DNA of 64,000 nucleotides, from contig NZ_NIDE01000014.1 in the NCBI RefSeq assembly GCF_002197845.1, positions 1,302,001-1,366,000 on the forward strand, read 5' to 3'. Within the stretch, counting starts at the first letter, position 1. The number at the start of each line of letters is the position of its first letter. The DNA comes from Fimbriiglobus ruber (GTDB taxonomy: Bacteria; Planctomycetota; Planctomycetia; Gemmatales; Gemmataceae). The position numbers and the translations under genes were made by a program. Shown one piece after another: positions 46,367 through 54,579 of the stretch. Below the pieces are notes generated by a model. The model saw nothing but the letters and a program-made list of their open reading frames with translations, searched no databases and had not been told where the DNA came from.

Positions 46367-48418
46367 ATGGTCCGCAGGGGCTTTCTTTTCGTGGCGATCC
46401 TGTTGGTAGCATTCCCCGTGGCCTACGCCACCGACCCGCCGGCGTCGTGGAAGCGGGAGCGGGTGGTCGGGAAGAAGCCGAACAGCGCGATCAGCTTTCG
46501 GGACGGCACCAAGGACGACGCAAAGTCCTTCGCGTTCCGGGGCGTTTACCCGATCAAGGTGCGGGGCGAGCGGGACGGGTGGCTCCGCGTTTTCGACGGG
46601 TACCGGGAGGGGTGGGTGAAGCAGGACGAGTTCGTTCGGCTCCGGGACGCGCCGGTGTACTTCACCGACCGGGTCAAGGCCGACCCGGACGACGCCTGGG
46701 CGTGGCTGATGCGGGGCTACGGGTGGCACGACCAGGACGAGTACGACAAGGCGATCCGGGACTTTAACAAGGCCATCCGACTCAACCCCAAGGACGCCGC
46801 CGCGTTCGGCGCGCGGGCCGGCGCCCGGGCGGCCAAGCAAGAATACGGCAAGGCCATCGAGGACTACGACGAGGCCATCCGCCTCGACCCCAAGAACGCC
46901 CACCTGTTCAGCTGCCGGGCCTCGACGTGGTGCGACCAACAGGACTACGACAAGGCCATCAAGGATCACGACGAGGCCGTCCGCCTCGACCCCAAGCGCG
47001 CCGAGGCGTTCCACCGCCGCGGGTTCACCTGGGCGGACAAGGACGAGTACGACAAGGCCATCCGGGATTACACCGAAGCCCTCCGGCTCGACCCGAACAA
47101 CGCCGACGTGTACCACCTCCGCGGGGACGCCTGGGCCGACGAGCGGGAGTACGACAAGGCCATCAAGGACTACGACGACGCCATTCGCCTCGACCCCGGG
47201 GAGGTCGCCGCGTTCGACGCCCGAGCCCGCGCCTGGACGGCCAAGAAGGAGTATGGCAAGGCCGTTCAAGATTACACCGAGGCCATCCGCCTCGCCCCGA
47301 AGGACGCCGCCCTGTTCGTCAGTCGGGGGTGCGCGTGGCGGGACCAGAAGGAATACGACAAGGCCGTCCGCGACTTTACCGATGCCATCCGGCTCGATCC
47401 CAAAGACGCCTTCGCGTACCACAACCGCGGATTCGTCTGGGATGTCACGAAGGAATACGACAAGGCGATCAAAGATTACACCGAAGCCATCCGCCTCGAC
47501 CCGAAAGAGCCCTCCCTGTTCGTCAGCCGGGGGTGTACGTGGCGAGAGATGAAGGAGTACGACAAGGCCATCCAGGACTTCGACAAAGCCATCCGCCTCG
47601 ACCCGAAGGAGGCTTCCGCGTTCACAAATCGGGCCGAAACCTGGGCCGCGAAGAAGGAGTACGACAAGGCGATCCAGGATTACACCGAAGCCATCCGACT
47701 CGACTCCTCGGACATCGGGTCGCTCGTGCGCCGGGGGAACGCCTGGGCCGCGAAGAAGAATCCCGACAAGGCGATCGCGGACTTCGACGAGGCCATCCGC
47801 CGCAACCCGAAGGACGCCACCGTGTTCGCCTGTCGCGGGTACGCCTGGGGGCTCAAGAAGAATCCCGACAAGGCGATCGCGGATTATGACGAAGCCATCC
47901 GCCTCGACCCCTCGGACGCCAACTCGTTCAGTAACCGCGGCTGGGCCAAATACGAGAAGAAGGAGTACGACAAAGCGATTCGGGATTTGGACGAGGCCGT
48001 CCGGCTCGATCCGAACCTCGGAGACGGCTACGGCAACCGGGCCTCTGCCCGCGCCAAGAAAAAGCAGTACGCCGAAGCGGTCAAGGACTTCGAGGAGGCG
48101 ATCCGCCTCGCCCCCGAGTTGGACTGGGTGCGGCGGGATTATGCCCTCTTCCGGGCGGCCTGCCCGGATGCGAAGTACCGGGACGGAAAGGCGGCCGTCG
48201 CGCTGGCGGAGAAAGCCATCGCGCTAGCCGGAGCGGACGCGGACTGGGAATACTTCGCCGCGCTGGCCGCCGCTCATGCCGAGGTCGGAGCGTTCGACAA
48301 AGCGATCGAGGCGCAGAAGAAATCATTGGCCGACAAATCGCTCGATGCCGAGGATCGGAGCCGGATGACAGCGCGGTTGAAATTGTACGAGCAGAAGAAG
48401 CCGTACCGGGACGAGTGA
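46367..48418 (+). CDS. Secreted SH3b plus 14-TPR repeat protein
   Basis: A 683-aa exported protein. A signal peptide ends near VAYAT. Residues 25-100 form a bacterial SH3-like domain (FRGVYPIKVRGERDGWLRVF). Then fourteen 34-residue TPR units follow without gaps, each ending near DKAIxDYxEAIRLDPK, and a C-terminal non-canonical helical region (YFAALAAAHAEVGAFDKAIE). The repeat DNA is itself periodic (102 bases), which explains long open frames on the other strand. TPR arrays normally build protein-binding superhelices. Start ATG 46367 is preceded by gggag. Confidence 0.9.
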   Translation: MVRRGFLFVAILLVAFPVAYATDPPASWKRERVVGKKPNSAISFRDGTKDDAKSFAFRGVYPIKVRGERDGWLRVFDGYREGWVKQDEFVRLRDAPVYFTDRVKADPDDAWAWLMRGYGWHDQDEYDKAIRDFNKAIRLNPKDAAAFGARAGARAAKQEYGKAIEDYDEAIRLDPKNAHLFSCRASTWCDQQDYDKAIKDHDEAVRLDPKRAEAFHRRGFTWADKDEYDKAIRDYTEALRLDPNNADVYHLRGDAWADEREYDKAIKDYDDAIRLDPGEVAAFDARARAWTAKKEYGKAVQDYTEAIRLAPKDAALFVSRGCAWRDQKEYDKAVRDFTDAIRLDPKDAFAYHNRGFVWDVTKEYDKAIKDYTEAIRLDPKEPSLFVSRGCTWREMKEYDKAIQDFDKAIRLDPKEASAFTNRAETWAAKKEYDKAIQDYTEAIRLDSSDIGSLVRRGNAWAAKKNPDKAIADFDEAIRRNPKDATVFACRGYAWGLKKNPDKAIADYDEAIRLDPSDANSFSNRGWAKYEKKEYDKAIRDLDEAVRLDPNLGDGYGNRASARAKKKQYAEAVKDFEEAIRLAPELDWVRRDYALFRAACPDAKYRDGKAAVALAEKAIALAGADADWEYFAALAAAHAEVGAFDKAIEAQKKSLADKSLDAEDRSRMTARLKLYEQKKPYRDE

Positions 48419-48428
48419 CCCGGGCGGG

Positions 48429-48490
48429 GCGTTGGAGTCCCGGCTTCAGCCGGTGTATTTCTGAACCGGCTGAAGCCGGAACTCCAACGC
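48429..48490. terminator. 26-bp hairpin between convergent genes, dispersed repeat family
   Basis: Arms 48429-48454 and 48465-48490 are complementary with one mismatch. The word gttggagtcccggct..cagccgg also occurs three times at 59831-59938. Confidence 0.8.
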
Positions 48491-48503
48491 AGCGAAAACC
48501 GAT

Positions 48504-49538
48504 TTACGCTGGCGCCTCAGGTGCTGGTGCGGGCGCCTCCTCAGTCGGTGGCGGCGGCGGCTCGCCCGCGGGCGGCGCGGGGCGGTAGACGAAGCCCTCG
48601 TCGACCTGCTCGAACCCGAGCGACTTGCACATCCCGATGGCAGCCGGGTCCGCGGCCGGGACTTGTAGCTCGACGATCGCGAAGAACTGGTCCTGCAGGA
48701 ACCGCAGAACTTGCGAGACGAGCAGCTTGCCGAGGCCCTGCCGCCGCAGGTCCGGGCGGACCTGGACGTCGATGATTCCGGCCGACGGCTGGCCCCACTT
48801 CCAGCTGAAGCCCTCCAGTTCCCAGACCACCGCCCGGGCCGCCGGCAGGTTCGTCAACTTGTCCGTGAGCCGCATCTCGACCGGCTCCAGAATCCCCCAC
48901 ACGCAGTCCTGCCACCACGACCCGATGGCCGCCGCCCGCAACGACTGGCACTCATACCGCCGGCGGAGTAGGCCGAACCGGGTGTCGGCCACAGTCAGCG
49001 GGGTGTCGAGTCGGCGGTGGAAGATCAGCCGCGATTCGGCCCGCGCGTACCCCATTTTCTGGAGGAACGGGTCGGCGTCCGGCTCGCTGGCCAGGATGCC
49101 GGGCGAGTTGCTGCCGCCGTACAGGCCGAACAGGTACGGGTTCTGCGGCCACTGGGCTCCGATCACGACGGACCCGGCCCCCCGGGCCCGGAGCCGCTCC
49201 TCGCCGCGGCGGAGCAGCTCGCGGCCGATCCCCCGCCGGCGGTACGCCTGCCGGACCCCGACCACGCAGACCACGCCCCGGTCGGCCGACTGGGCCGCGA
49301 GTTCTTCGTCCGGCCCGAACCCGACGAGGACGAACCCGACCACCGCCCCAGTCTCGTCGTCCGCGGCCACGATCAGGTCGCCGTGCTCGAAGAACGGGCG
49401 GCTGAACAGCCACCGCTCGAACAGGCTCGGCGTCCGGACCGGGTACGCCCCACGGCCGGTACACGCCTCGTTCCAGACCTCGACGAGCGCGGGCGGGTCG
49501 GTGTTGCGGTATTGTCGGTAAACGATCACGAGGGGCAC
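48504..49538 (-). CDS. Protein with two tandem GNAT acetyltransferase domains
   Basis: A 344-aa protein. N-terminal GNAT fold (about residues 1-160) has the acetyl-CoA binding motif in VRQAYRRRGIGRELLRRGEE. The second fold (about 175-325) has RPDLRRQGLGKLLVSQVLRF. The C-terminal 20 residues are a Pro/Glu/Ala tail. Tandem GNAT proteins occur in mycothiol synthesis (MshD) and in ribosomal modification, but I cannot assign the substrate. Convergent with the TPR gene across the hairpin element. Confidence 0.9.
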   Translation of the reverse strand: MPLVIVYRQYRNTDPPALVEVWNEACTGRGAYPVRTPSLFERWLFSRPFFEHGDLIVAADDETGAVVGFVLVGFGPDEELAAQSADRGVVCVVGVRQAYRRRGIGRELLRRGEERLRARGAGSVVIGAQWPQNPYLFGLYGGSNSPGILASEPDADPFLQKMGYARAESRLIFHRRLDTPLTVADTRFGLLRRRYECQSLRAAAIGSWWQDCVWGILEPVEMRLTDKLTNLPAARAVVWELEGFSWKWGQPSAGIIDVQVRPDLRRQGLGKLLVSQVLRFLQDQFFAIVELQVPAADPAAIGMCKSLGFEQVDEGFVYRPAPPAGEPPPPPTEEAPAPAPEAPA

Positions 49539-49661
49539 CTGCTGACTGCGACCGTTGCCGGGACGTGTGGCCGGAACCCCGGTGGACCGGGCAGAAACGG
49601 ATTCCCCTAGTATAATCGCGTGACCTGTTCGGGCAACGGACCTCGCTCGGAGTCATTCGCC

Positions 49662-50915
49662 GTGTTCGCTTCGAAACTGCGGTCGGTGCGTGGGGTTGTA
49701 GCGGCGGGGTTGGTGCTGGCGCTGGCCGGCGGGACCGCGGCGGGCGACTGGCCGAACTTCAACGGTCCGGCCCGCGACGGCCACGCCCCCGACACCGGGC
49801 TGACCTGGAAGTGGCCCGCGGACGGTCCGCCGGTCGCGTGGAAGCGGGACGCCGGGGCGGGGTTCGCCGGGGTGGCCGTGTCGGGCGGGGTCGCGTTCCT
49901 GTTCAACCGCGTCGGGGCGGACGAGGTGCTGGTCGCGCTCGACGCGGCGACCGGCGCGGAGAAGTGGAAGTCCGTCGCCCGGACGCGGTACGTGGACGAC
50001 TTCGGGTTCGACGACGGCCCGCGGTGCGTTCCGGTGGCGGCCGGCGGGCGGGTGTTCACCCTCGGCGCGGACGGCGACCTGCGGGCGGTCGAGGCGGCGA
50101 CCGGCAAGGAACTCTGGCAGCGCAACCTGCTGACCGCCTACCACGCGCGGAAGGGCTACTTCGGCGCCGGCACGGGGCCGATCGTGGTCGGCGACCGCCT
50201 GCTGGTGAACGCCGGCGGCAAGGGTGCCGGCGTCGTCGGCCTCGACCCGGCGACCGGCAAGGAACTCTGGAAGGCGACCGACGACGGCCCGAGCTATTCG
50301 TCGCCGACGCCAATCACGGTCGGCGGCAAGGCGTGCGCGGCATTCTTCACGCGGGCCGGCCTGGTGGTAGTGGATGCGGCCGACGGGACCGTGAAGGCGA
50401 CGAAGGGCTGGCGGGCGCGGATCGACGCCTCGGTGAACGCGGCGTCGCCGGTGGTCCGCGGCGACGAAGTCTTCCTCTCCTCGTCCTACGGCACCGGGGC
50501 GATCCTATTGAAGCTGAAGGGCGCGGAGCCCGAGGAAGTGTGGTCGGGCGACCGCTCATTGTCCTGCCATTACAACACGCCGGTCCTGGTGGGCGATTAC
50601 CTGTACGGGATTGACGGCCGGCAGGAGGGCGGGGCCGCCCGGCTGCGGTGCGTCGAGTGGAAGTCCGGCGACGTGAAGTGGTCGGTCGACCGCTTCGGCT
50701 GCGCGAGCCTGATCGCGGTCGACGGCGGCCTGCTCGCGGTAACCGACGGCGGCGAACTGGTGCGCTTCAGCGCGACGGAGAAGGAGTACCAGGAAGTATC
50801 CCGGGCGAAGCTGCTGGACGCCCCGTGCCGGGCGGCCCCGGCGCTGGCCGACGGCCGGCTGTACGTCCGCGACGAGAAGCGGCTGCTCTGCGTGCGGCTG
50901 AAGGAAACTAAGTAG
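49662..50915 (+). CDS. PQQ-binding-like beta-propeller protein, secreted
   Basis: About 417 aa from GTG 49662, which directly gives a signal peptide (VVAAGLVLALAGGTAAG). WPNFNGPARDGHAP, then VLVALDAATGAEKWKSV, VGLDPATGKELWKA and VVDAADGTVKATKG are typical propeller blades. It resembles the protein at 33258-34589 in general plan. Role unknown, presumably in the periplasm. The open frame extends upstream to 49620 without need of it. Confidence 0.85.
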   Translation: MFASKLRSVRGVVAAGLVLALAGGTAAGDWPNFNGPARDGHAPDTGLTWKWPADGPPVAWKRDAGAGFAGVAVSGGVAFLFNRVGADEVLVALDAATGAEKWKSVARTRYVDDFGFDDGPRCVPVAAGGRVFTLGADGDLRAVEAATGKELWQRNLLTAYHARKGYFGAGTGPIVVGDRLLVNAGGKGAGVVGLDPATGKELWKATDDGPSYSSPTPITVGGKACAAFFTRAGLVVVDAADGTVKATKGWRARIDASVNAASPVVRGDEVFLSSSYGTGAILLKLKGAEPEEVWSGDRSLSCHYNTPVLVGDYLYGIDGRQEGGAARLRCVEWKSGDVKWSVDRFGCASLIAVDGGLLAVTDGGELVRFSATEKEYQEVSRAKLLDAPCRAAPALADGRLYVRDEKRLLCVRLKETK

Positions 50916-51056
50916 CCGGGTTTCGAACTCATTCTGTACCCCGGCAGATTGTTCGGCGGGCAACAGATAAGGAAGCACGCTCCTTGAACCTCGGCCGGTC
51001 GGGCGGTGTCATGGTTTCAGATGGTTCCCCGTCGTTCGTTACGTGTTGGAAGTGCG

Positions 51057-52460
51057 ATGCAAGAGCTTTTCGACACTCTGCAACAACGCCGTCGGCCGGA
51101 GGATGTCGCGGAAATGATTCGCGGCGAATCTGGCCACGACCTGACGCCACAAGAGTCAAAGTTGCTGGACAAGGCCGCGCGTCATTCGCTCAAGCGCGGG
51201 CTCGTCAAAGCTACCTCGATGCTGGAAGAGTTCCACCGGCCCGTTTCCCCCGAACGGCAGGTCCGCCGGACACTGGAACTGTTCCGCCGGACGGAACCGT
51301 GGACGGCCGCCGAGTGCGCCGACCCCGAACGTGTGCAGGCGTTTATCCAGGAATTGTGCCCGCTGATCCGCAAAAAGTTCGGCGAGAGCGATTTCAAACA
51401 CCACCGCCTGAACGACGAGCAGCGGACGGCTCAGGGGCTGGATCTTTCGCGCCGCCGGTATAACAAGCTGTTTCGACTCCTCGGCCGTCTGGAGACCAAA
51501 CTCAGTACTTACGTACGAGAGATGCAGAAGTATGACTTTACCCGTGTCGGCAAATCGCGGCTGGCGACGCGGCTTTCGTGGGCCGAGTTCGCGAAAGACT
51601 CGGCGACTGCGGCGTTCGTCGCGTATTTCGCGGCCCGCTGTAACCTGCGAAGCGTCTTCACCAACACGCCACAGCAACGGCCGTATGACGAAATCGCCGA
51701 CATGCTGTTTCAACGACTGGAGCGCCGGCCGGACCGGACGAACTGGTGGGCCGTCGCTCACGTGTTTCCGGACCCGCGCGTGTTGGCCCGGTTGAACGAC
51801 GCACAAAAGGGCGAACTGCTTGGCCGCTGGCTCGTATTGCTGTGGGACATCGCCGGAATGCTACGTGACGTCTGGCAGCGAAGCACCATCCGGCGCGACA
51901 CCATGATCGTGCAGCGGGGAAACGATTCGTCCACCTGGAACAACACGGCTAATGCGTGGAACCGGGCGCGCGAAGCCTGGATCGCTTTGTTGCAAAGCAT
52001 GGGGATGGAAGCAGAACTCGACGCCCTGTGTTTCGGCAAGGTTCTTCGGTTGATGGCGGCCGATGTGGCCTACTGGCATCAGTTGAGCGGCGGCGGGCTC
52101 GACCCGAACACGTTTGTCTGGAACGACCTGCCGTTGCCGTGGGAGGTGTTGGCGGGCGACGCCTCTTGTACCCGCCAGCAAGTGGAAGAATCGTGCCATC
52201 GGCACGGCGTCGACCCGATCAAAGGCGGCTGGGTCGCACCCCCGCCAGAGCGCCGCGTGGAGAAATTCACCCCGACACCGGAACTGGTTCACGGCGTCGC
52301 CGTCGCCGATCCGGCGCTGGCAAAAGTCCTCCGCCGTGCTGGTTGGTTCTCGGGTCGGATACTGCACCAACCTGACGAAGTGCCCGACGCGGTGACGGTC
52401 CGCCGCAACGAACACGGTTTCGCGACGGGTGTGGACCAGGGTAATATCGAAAGTAGTTGA
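51057..52460 (+). CDS. Unknown large soluble protein
   Basis: A 467-aa protein from ATG 51057 (ggaag site). It is mostly helical (SKLLDKAARHSLKRGLVKAT, LELFRRTEPWTAAEC), with a long basic stretch DLSRRRYNKLFRLLGRLETK and a C-terminal region with PPPERRVEKFTPTP. No catalytic motif or family is recognised. It ends 13 bases before the tandem tRNA genes, so read-through into them is plausible. Confidence 0.7.
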   Translation: MQELFDTLQQRRRPEDVAEMIRGESGHDLTPQESKLLDKAARHSLKRGLVKATSMLEEFHRPVSPERQVRRTLELFRRTEPWTAAECADPERVQAFIQELCPLIRKKFGESDFKHHRLNDEQRTAQGLDLSRRRYNKLFRLLGRLETKLSTYVREMQKYDFTRVGKSRLATRLSWAEFAKDSATAAFVAYFAARCNLRSVFTNTPQQRPYDEIADMLFQRLERRPDRTNWWAVAHVFPDPRVLARLNDAQKGELLGRWLVLLWDIAGMLRDVWQRSTIRRDTMIVQRGNDSSTWNNTANAWNRAREAWIALLQSMGMEAELDALCFGKVLRLMAADVAYWHQLSGGGLDPNTFVWNDLPLPWEVLAGDASCTRQQVEESCHRHGVDPIKGGWVAPPPERRVEKFTPTPELVHGVAVADPALAKVLRRAGWFSGRILHQPDEVPDAVTVRRNEHGFATGVDQGNIESS

Positions 52461-52473
52461 GAACGACGGGTTT

Positions 52474-52545
52474 CCTGGAGTAGCTCAGTGGTAGAGCGGC
52501 CGGCTCTTCACCGGTTGGACGCAGGTTCGAGCCCTGCCTCCGGGA
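52474..52545 (+). tRNA. tRNA-Lys (anticodon CTT), copy 1
   Basis: 72 bases folding into a cloverleaf: acceptor CCTGGAG with CTCCGGG (one G:T pair), D-arm GCTC/GAGC, anticodon stem GCCGG/CCGGT, T-arm GCAGG/CCTGC with loop TTCGAGC. The loop is CTCTTCA, so positions 34-36 read CTT (Lys). The base after the anticodon is C, unusual because position 37 is normally purine in tRNAs reading A-codons. CCA is not encoded. Reading the loop one base later would give TTC (Glu) but would lose the universal T33. Confidence 0.85.
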
Positions 52546-52562
52546 CTAACCCGTGTCCGTAC

Positions 52563-52634
52563 TCTGGAGTAGCTCAGTGGTAGAGCGGCCGGCTCTTCAC
52601 CGGTTGGACGCAGGTTCGAGCCCTGCCTCCAGAG
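52563..52634 (+). tRNA. tRNA-Lys (anticodon CTT), copy 2
   Basis: Identical to the first copy except for the end base pairs of the acceptor stem (TCTGGAG with CTCCAGA) and the discriminator base (G instead of A). 17 bases separate the two genes. The same unusual C follows the anticodon. Confidence 0.85.
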
Positions 52635-52769
52635 ATTGTTTCTGAGAAATGTACGCGGTGTAACAATCCGCGGCTGCTCTACATGCGGTTGAAGCAACGA
52701 GGTCGGTTGCCAATCAAGTAAGCGCGCTTCGCAGCGAAGAAGATAACCTGGTTGGCAGGTGACTGACCC

Positions 52770-52877
52770 GGCGGAAAGGTGAGCGCGAGGGAGGTCGGCG
52801 GTTCCAATCCGCCCCGGACTAATTGCGCAAGCGGTACGGTAGCTCAGGGAGAGTACCTTCGCGCTCATCTCTTTGCC
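52770..52877 (+). ncRNA. Candidate circularly permuted tRNA-like RNA in a long helix
   Basis: The 3' half precedes the 5' half: anticodon stem strand GAGGG (52787-52791), 5-base variable AGGTC, T-arm GGCGG/CCGCC with loop TTCCAAT (52797-52813), acceptor 3' strand CCGGACT (52814-52820), linker aattgcgcaagc with palindrome ttgcgcaa, acceptor 5' strand GGTACGG (52833-52839), TA, D-arm GCTC/GAGT (52842-52854) and anticodon stem strand CCTTC (52856-52860). Acceptor pairing has one mismatch and one G:T; the D-loop is short (5 bases). The flanking strands extend the anticodon stem to 22 positions (52770-52791 with 52856-52877, one mismatch, four G:T). Could be a permuted tRNA, a permuted tmRNA-like tRNA domain, or a decayed tRNA arrangement. 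Confidence 0.45.
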
Positions 52878-52989
52878 ACGTAGCGCCCGCTACCACAGAC
52901 CTTTCGTCGTCACGAATCCCAGGAATGCGTCCTCTTCAGGGGGCACAGTGACTTTGGCCCCGCATTGCACCAGGACCGTAGAGGGTAAT

Positions 52990-53532
52990 ATGGGATCTGG
53001 AGACCAGGATCGCGTACTGGATTTCGCCGAGATCGGCATGTGGTGGGAGATCACCAAGTCTACCGCCGATACCGGAGGCGAATTGTTCGAGGCCGTCAAT
53101 GTACTCGCCCCGAACTTCGCGGGACCACCTCTGCACGTCCACCCCACCGCGGAAGAGAGCTATTCGGTGGTATCGGGAACGCTTGATGTTTGTGTCGGCG
53201 ACCAGTGGAGGAAGTTGAATGTCGGCGAGTCGGTCACGGTCCCGGCGGGCGTGCCGCACACGCTCAAGAACACGAGCGGGGCGGAGGTCCGACTGGTCAA
53301 CGTCCACAAGCCGGCGCTCGGGTTCGAGCGGTTCTTCCGGCGGTTCCACGCCCTGGCCCGCTCGGGCAAGATGAAGCTTCCGCCGAGCGACTTACGGTCG
53401 GCCATTCTCATCTCGATGCTCTTCTCGGAACACCCGGGCGAGATCGCCTCGGTCAAGCCGCCCCGCCGATTGATGATAGTGCTGGCCTTCGTCGGTAAAT
53501 TGCTCGGGTACAAGCTACCGCCCGGCCCGTAG
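52990..53532 (+). CDS. Cupin domain protein
   Basis: A 180-aa protein starting at ATG 52990 (gaggg site 5 bases upstream). The cupin core shows GPPLHVHPTAEESYSVVSGT, with the first metal-binding pair (H.H...E), a glycine turn and the second strand block (GESVTVPAGVPHTLKN, second His). Metal ligands are complete, so dioxygenase or sugar-epimerase type activity is possible. The C-terminal extension (ILISMLFSEHPGEIASVKPP) contains a hydrophobic helix, perhaps dimerising or membrane-associated. Function not assigned. The upstream open frame overlaps the RNA region. Confidence 0.9.
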   Translation: MGSGDQDRVLDFAEIGMWWEITKSTADTGGELFEAVNVLAPNFAGPPLHVHPTAEESYSVVSGTLDVCVGDQWRKLNVGESVTVPAGVPHTLKNTSGAEVRLVNVHKPALGFERFFRRFHALARSGKMKLPPSDLRSAILISMLFSEHPGEIASVKPPRRLMIVLAFVGKLLGYKLPPGP

Positions 53533-53588
53533 CAGGCCGGATGGGTGCCGGGATTTTGAAAGGCGCGTTGTCAACTACGGAGGGCGTA

Positions 53589-53858
53589 ATGGATTGGAAC
53601 GAATACCGTCGCCCGCAGTACCCGCTTCTCGGCATTCCCGTCTCCGAATTAACCGCGGCCCTCGCTGTTGTGGCGGCTACGGTTCCCGGGATCGGGGAAG
53701 AGACGCGAATCCTCCGAATGGACACTCGACGCGAAGGCTACCTGTTCGTCGAGACCGGCCGCTTTTCTGGCATACGGGCCGGAGGCGGGCACGACATTCT
53801 CCTTCACAGGACTGAAGACGGTTGGGTGGTCGTCAACGAAGGTTCTTGGCGTGCGTGA
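53589..53858 (+). CDS. Small unknown protein
   Basis: An 89-aa protein from ATG 53589 with a good ggaggg site. It has two hydrophobic strands (LTAALAVVAATVPGIG, then GHDILLHRTEDGWVVVNEG). No family recognised. Same strand as the cupin gene, 57 bases after it. Confidence 0.6.
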   Translation: MDWNEYRRPQYPLLGIPVSELTAALAVVAATVPGIGEETRILRMDTRREGYLFVETGRFSGIRAGGGHDILLHRTEDGWVVVNEGSWRA

Positions 53859-53884
53859 TCCATGTCCGCGCGAGCAAATACTGA

Positions 53885-53943
53885 CGGTCGGTTTCTTGTC
53901 TGGCGGTCCCTTCGGAGCGCTTTCCGTGCAACCGGCGACGGAC
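53885..53943 (-). pseudogene. Fragment of a lipoprotein gene like that at 54772
   Basis: On the minus strand this reads VAGCTESAPKGPPDKKPTV, nearly the same as the lipobox-linker region LAGCAESAPKGPPDDRPAA of the lipoprotein at 54772-55509, but in opposite orientation and without the rest of the gene. It overlaps nothing functional and ends beside vapC. Confidence 0.7.
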
Positions 53944-53950
53944 TCGATCT

Positions 53951-54343
53951 TTAGCCCTCCCGCAGCACACTCACAGGGTAGGCCATGACGTCCGCGTCGA
54001 CTGTGGCAATGGTCACTCCGTGTTGCAGAGCCTGCGCAACGAGGATACGGTCGAACGGATCGCGGTGGTGAGCCGGGAGCCCGGCGAGGTGGGGCAAGGC
54101 ACCTTCGTCGACCGGAAGCGCTTCAATCCTGTGAGCGATTCGCTACCGTGGCAGGTAATCGGCCGGCGGTGCCGGGAGAGGAAGCTTCCCCAGACCGTGC
54201 TTGATGACCGCTTCCCAGACAGACGCCGCGCTCAGGTAGACGTCGTTGACCGGATCCCGAATGACGACCAGAAAGGAAGCCGGCAACCGGGGATCGGCGG
54301 TGATGAGCCAGAGAAATACGTGGGTGTCGAGGAGCAGCTTCAT
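53951..54343 (-). pseudogene. vapC: VapC PIN-domain toxin with in-frame amber codon
   Basis: PIN endoribonuclease of a type II toxin-antitoxin pair. The first 66 residues (MKLLLDTHVFLWLITADPRL, with the Asp of LLLDTH and Glu of SVWEAVIK) run to a TAG at 54143-54145. The same frame then continues without further stops to the TAA at 53951-53953: RIAHRIEALPVDEGALPHLA, then DPFDRILVAQAL and TVDADV, with the remaining acidic residues of the PIN site. A C-to-T change of CAG (Gln) explains the stop. Four-base overlap with the antitoxin start region. The toxin is probably truncated and inactive unless the amber is read. Confidence 0.85.
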
Positions 54344-54579
54344 CGCCCTTCGAACCCGCGCAGGACGTCGTCCGGCAGAGGTGCGTCGAAGTCGTCCGGG
54401 ACGACGAACGCCCCGGCTGCTAGCCCATACGGGCGCGGTTGGGTTTCGTTCGCGGGTAGCGGGCGGAGTTCGGCGACGGGCCGGTTATCGCGGGAAATGA
54501 TCAGGTGTTCGCCGGCCTCAATGCGGTCGAGGAGGGCGGCGGGGTTCTGCCGGAGATCCTGTAAACTGATCGTGTTCAT
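54340..54579 (-). CDS. vapB: Phd/YefM-type antitoxin (VapB-like)
   Basis: A 79-aa DNA-binding antitoxin. The N-terminus NTISLQDLRQNPAALLDRIE is the Phd/YefM dimer-binding fold, and the C-terminus FDAPLPDDVLRGFEGR is the toxin-neutralising tail. The last codon overlaps the toxin ATG by four bases, the usual antitoxin-first order. In the absence of an active toxin it may survive as a repressor or as a remnant. Confidence 0.85.
   Translation of the reverse strand: MNTISLQDLRQNPAALLDRIEAGEHLIISRDNRPVAELRPLPANETQPRPYGLAAGAFVVPDDFDAPLPDDVLRGFEGR

Noticed and set aside
46295-47422. Minus-strand frame of 375 residues over the TPR gene
   Set aside because: Repeats of DNA in the TPR gene keep the antisense frame open; the translated pattern is Val/Gly low complexity.
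48429-48490. Small RNA gene
   Set aside because: The hairpin lies between convergent genes and belongs to a dispersed repeat, so a terminator or repeat is the simpler reading.
52640-52769. tmRNA gene including the permuted tRNA-like element
   Set aside because: No tag reading frame or conserved tmRNA 5' sequence was found, and a D-stem is present; kept only as an alternative for the adjacent structure.
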